In this document: one piece after another, positions 5,425 through 5,684 of the stretch
Position numbering within the stretch: the first letter of the stretch is position 1
Layout: each line of letters opens with the position of its first letter
Source of the DNA: DAOVGU01 sp030637775 [NCBI: bacterium]
GTDB taxonomy: Bacteria > Ratteibacteria > UBA8468
Length of the DNA stretch: 5,684 bases
Assembly: GCA_030637775.1 (NCBI GenBank)
Contig: DAOWFY010000022.1
Location: forward strand, 1 to 5,684
Direction: 5' to 3'
Program-made: the position numbers and the translations under genes
The notes under the pieces: model-generated
Told to the model about the DNA's origin: nothing
What the model saw: only the letters and a program-made list of their open reading frames with translations
Databases searched by the model: none

Positions 5425-5585
5425 AAATAAACTGAAAATGTCGTCAAGAGCCCAAGACCTATGATAAGATTCTTAAGGTCTCCCGCACCATTGCCGATTT
5501 AGAAGCCTCCTCCTCAATAGAAACTCCTCATATCTCTGAAGCAATTCAGTATCGGAGTCTGGATAGAAATTTATGGATGGCATGA
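5425..5585 (+). pseudogene. Broken second copy of the comM 3' end
   Basis: The frame from 5460 reads [19 protein letters not shown], then [17 protein letters not shown] and TGA at 5583-5585, clearly the ComM C-terminus. Upstream, in another frame, KLKMSSRA precedes it. The two halves are separated by the 7 bases CAAGACC (5453-5459), a near copy of the preceding CAAGAGCC (5445-5452). Removing them restores KMSSRAYDKILKV, so the fragment is frameshifted and inactive. Coding-like similarity may extend left to about 5411, at the HEPN stop. Bases 5460-5566 match comM 4524-4630 at 95 of 107 positions, mostly with synonymous differences. The copies therefore diverged while still coding. The tail DRNLWMA contains a tryptophan that I recall in many ComM proteins, whereas the intact gene ends DRKLEV. 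This copy may be the ancestral chromosomal end. Confidence 0.88.
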
Positions 5586-5620
5586 CGGATAATCCCAAAT
5601 TTCAAAGGTCAAATGAGTCC

Positions 5621-5671
5621 CTTGCAAAACAATCCTCAGTGGCATCCCCTCGTTTTTCGGACTTTTGCAAG
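5621..5671. repeat. 9-bp inverted repeat near the window end
   Basis: CTTGCAAAA at 5621-5629 is the exact reverse complement of TTTTGCAAG at 5663-5671, with 33 bases between. No T-run follows the right arm, so it is not an intrinsic terminator. It lies in the 99 bases after the comM relic, where no convincing gene was found. It could be part of a dispersed palindromic repeat or a mobile-element end, or simply chance. The window ends 13 bases later. Confidence 0.45.
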
Positions 5672-5684
5672 TGGCTGAAATGAA

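Noticed and set aside
5223-5447. 74-codon minus-strand frame opposite the HEPN gene end
   Set aside because: The hydrophobic, Phe/Leu-rich translation reflects the complement of AT-rich helix codons; there is no support for a membrane peptide.
5582-5683. 33-codon plus-strand frame beginning ATGACGG, overlapping the relic stop by 4 bases
   Set aside because: It is very short, lacks a ribosome binding site and recognisable features, and the upstream gene is a pseudogene, so coupling means little.
4647-5684. Integrase, transposase, tRNA gene or attachment core explaining the insertion
   Set aside because: None was seen; only MNT, HEPN and the comM relic are present, so no specific integration mechanism can be claimed.
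5621-5684. Intrinsic terminator for the MNT/HEPN transcript
   Set aside because: The 9-bp stem has a 33-base loop and no T-run after the right arm.

Overview
The window is a compact, almost gap-free bacterial chromosomal segment with every supported gene on the plus strand. Gene order is the 3' end of prmC, then murA, rpsP, trmD, rplS, yraN and comM, followed by a two-gene nucleotidyltransferase/HEPN module and a broken second copy of the comM 3' end. Gene content and sequence are clearly bacterial (MurA, S16, L19, TrmD, ComM). The lineage cannot be fixed from one window. Moderate-to-low G+C, frequent AGA/AGG arginine codons, very tight packing and an in-frame AT-rich repeat inside trmD would suit an uncultured candidate-phylum genome, but this is only an impression. 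MurA implies peptidoglycan synthesis.

Region 1 (1-4646) is a housekeeping block. prmC and murA overlap by 8 bases. A 64-base gap then holds a possible weak promoter, a small hairpin and the rpsP ribosome binding site. From rpsP onward genes overlap or abut: rpsP/trmD by 7 bases, trmD/rplS by 14, a 1-base gap to yraN, then yraN/comM by 7. The block covers release-factor methylation, the first committed step of peptidoglycan synthesis, two ribosomal proteins, tRNA m1G37 methylation, a YraN nuclease-fold protein and the ComM branch-migration helicase. rimM, which often lies between rpsP and trmD, is not here.

Region 2 (4647-5414) is an accessory module. Just after comM is a near-consensus sigma70-type promoter (TTTACA, 17-base spacer, TATAAT with an extended -10 TG). 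It precedes a minimal nucleotidyltransferase (MNT) gene and a HEPN-domain gene overlapping by 17 bases. The pair is noticeably AT-richer than the sampled parts of comM and resembles MNT/HEPN toxin-antitoxin modules.

Region 3 (5415-5684) begins essentially at the HEPN stop codon with a relic of a second comM 3' end. It matches the intact comM at 95 of 107 aligned bases and is broken by a 7-base insertion. The MNT/HEPN cassette is therefore bracketed by two copies of the comM terminus. This suggests it entered by integration or recombination at the 3' end of comM, and it is the most interesting feature of the window. The last ~100 bases hold a 9-bp inverted repeat and no convincing gene.
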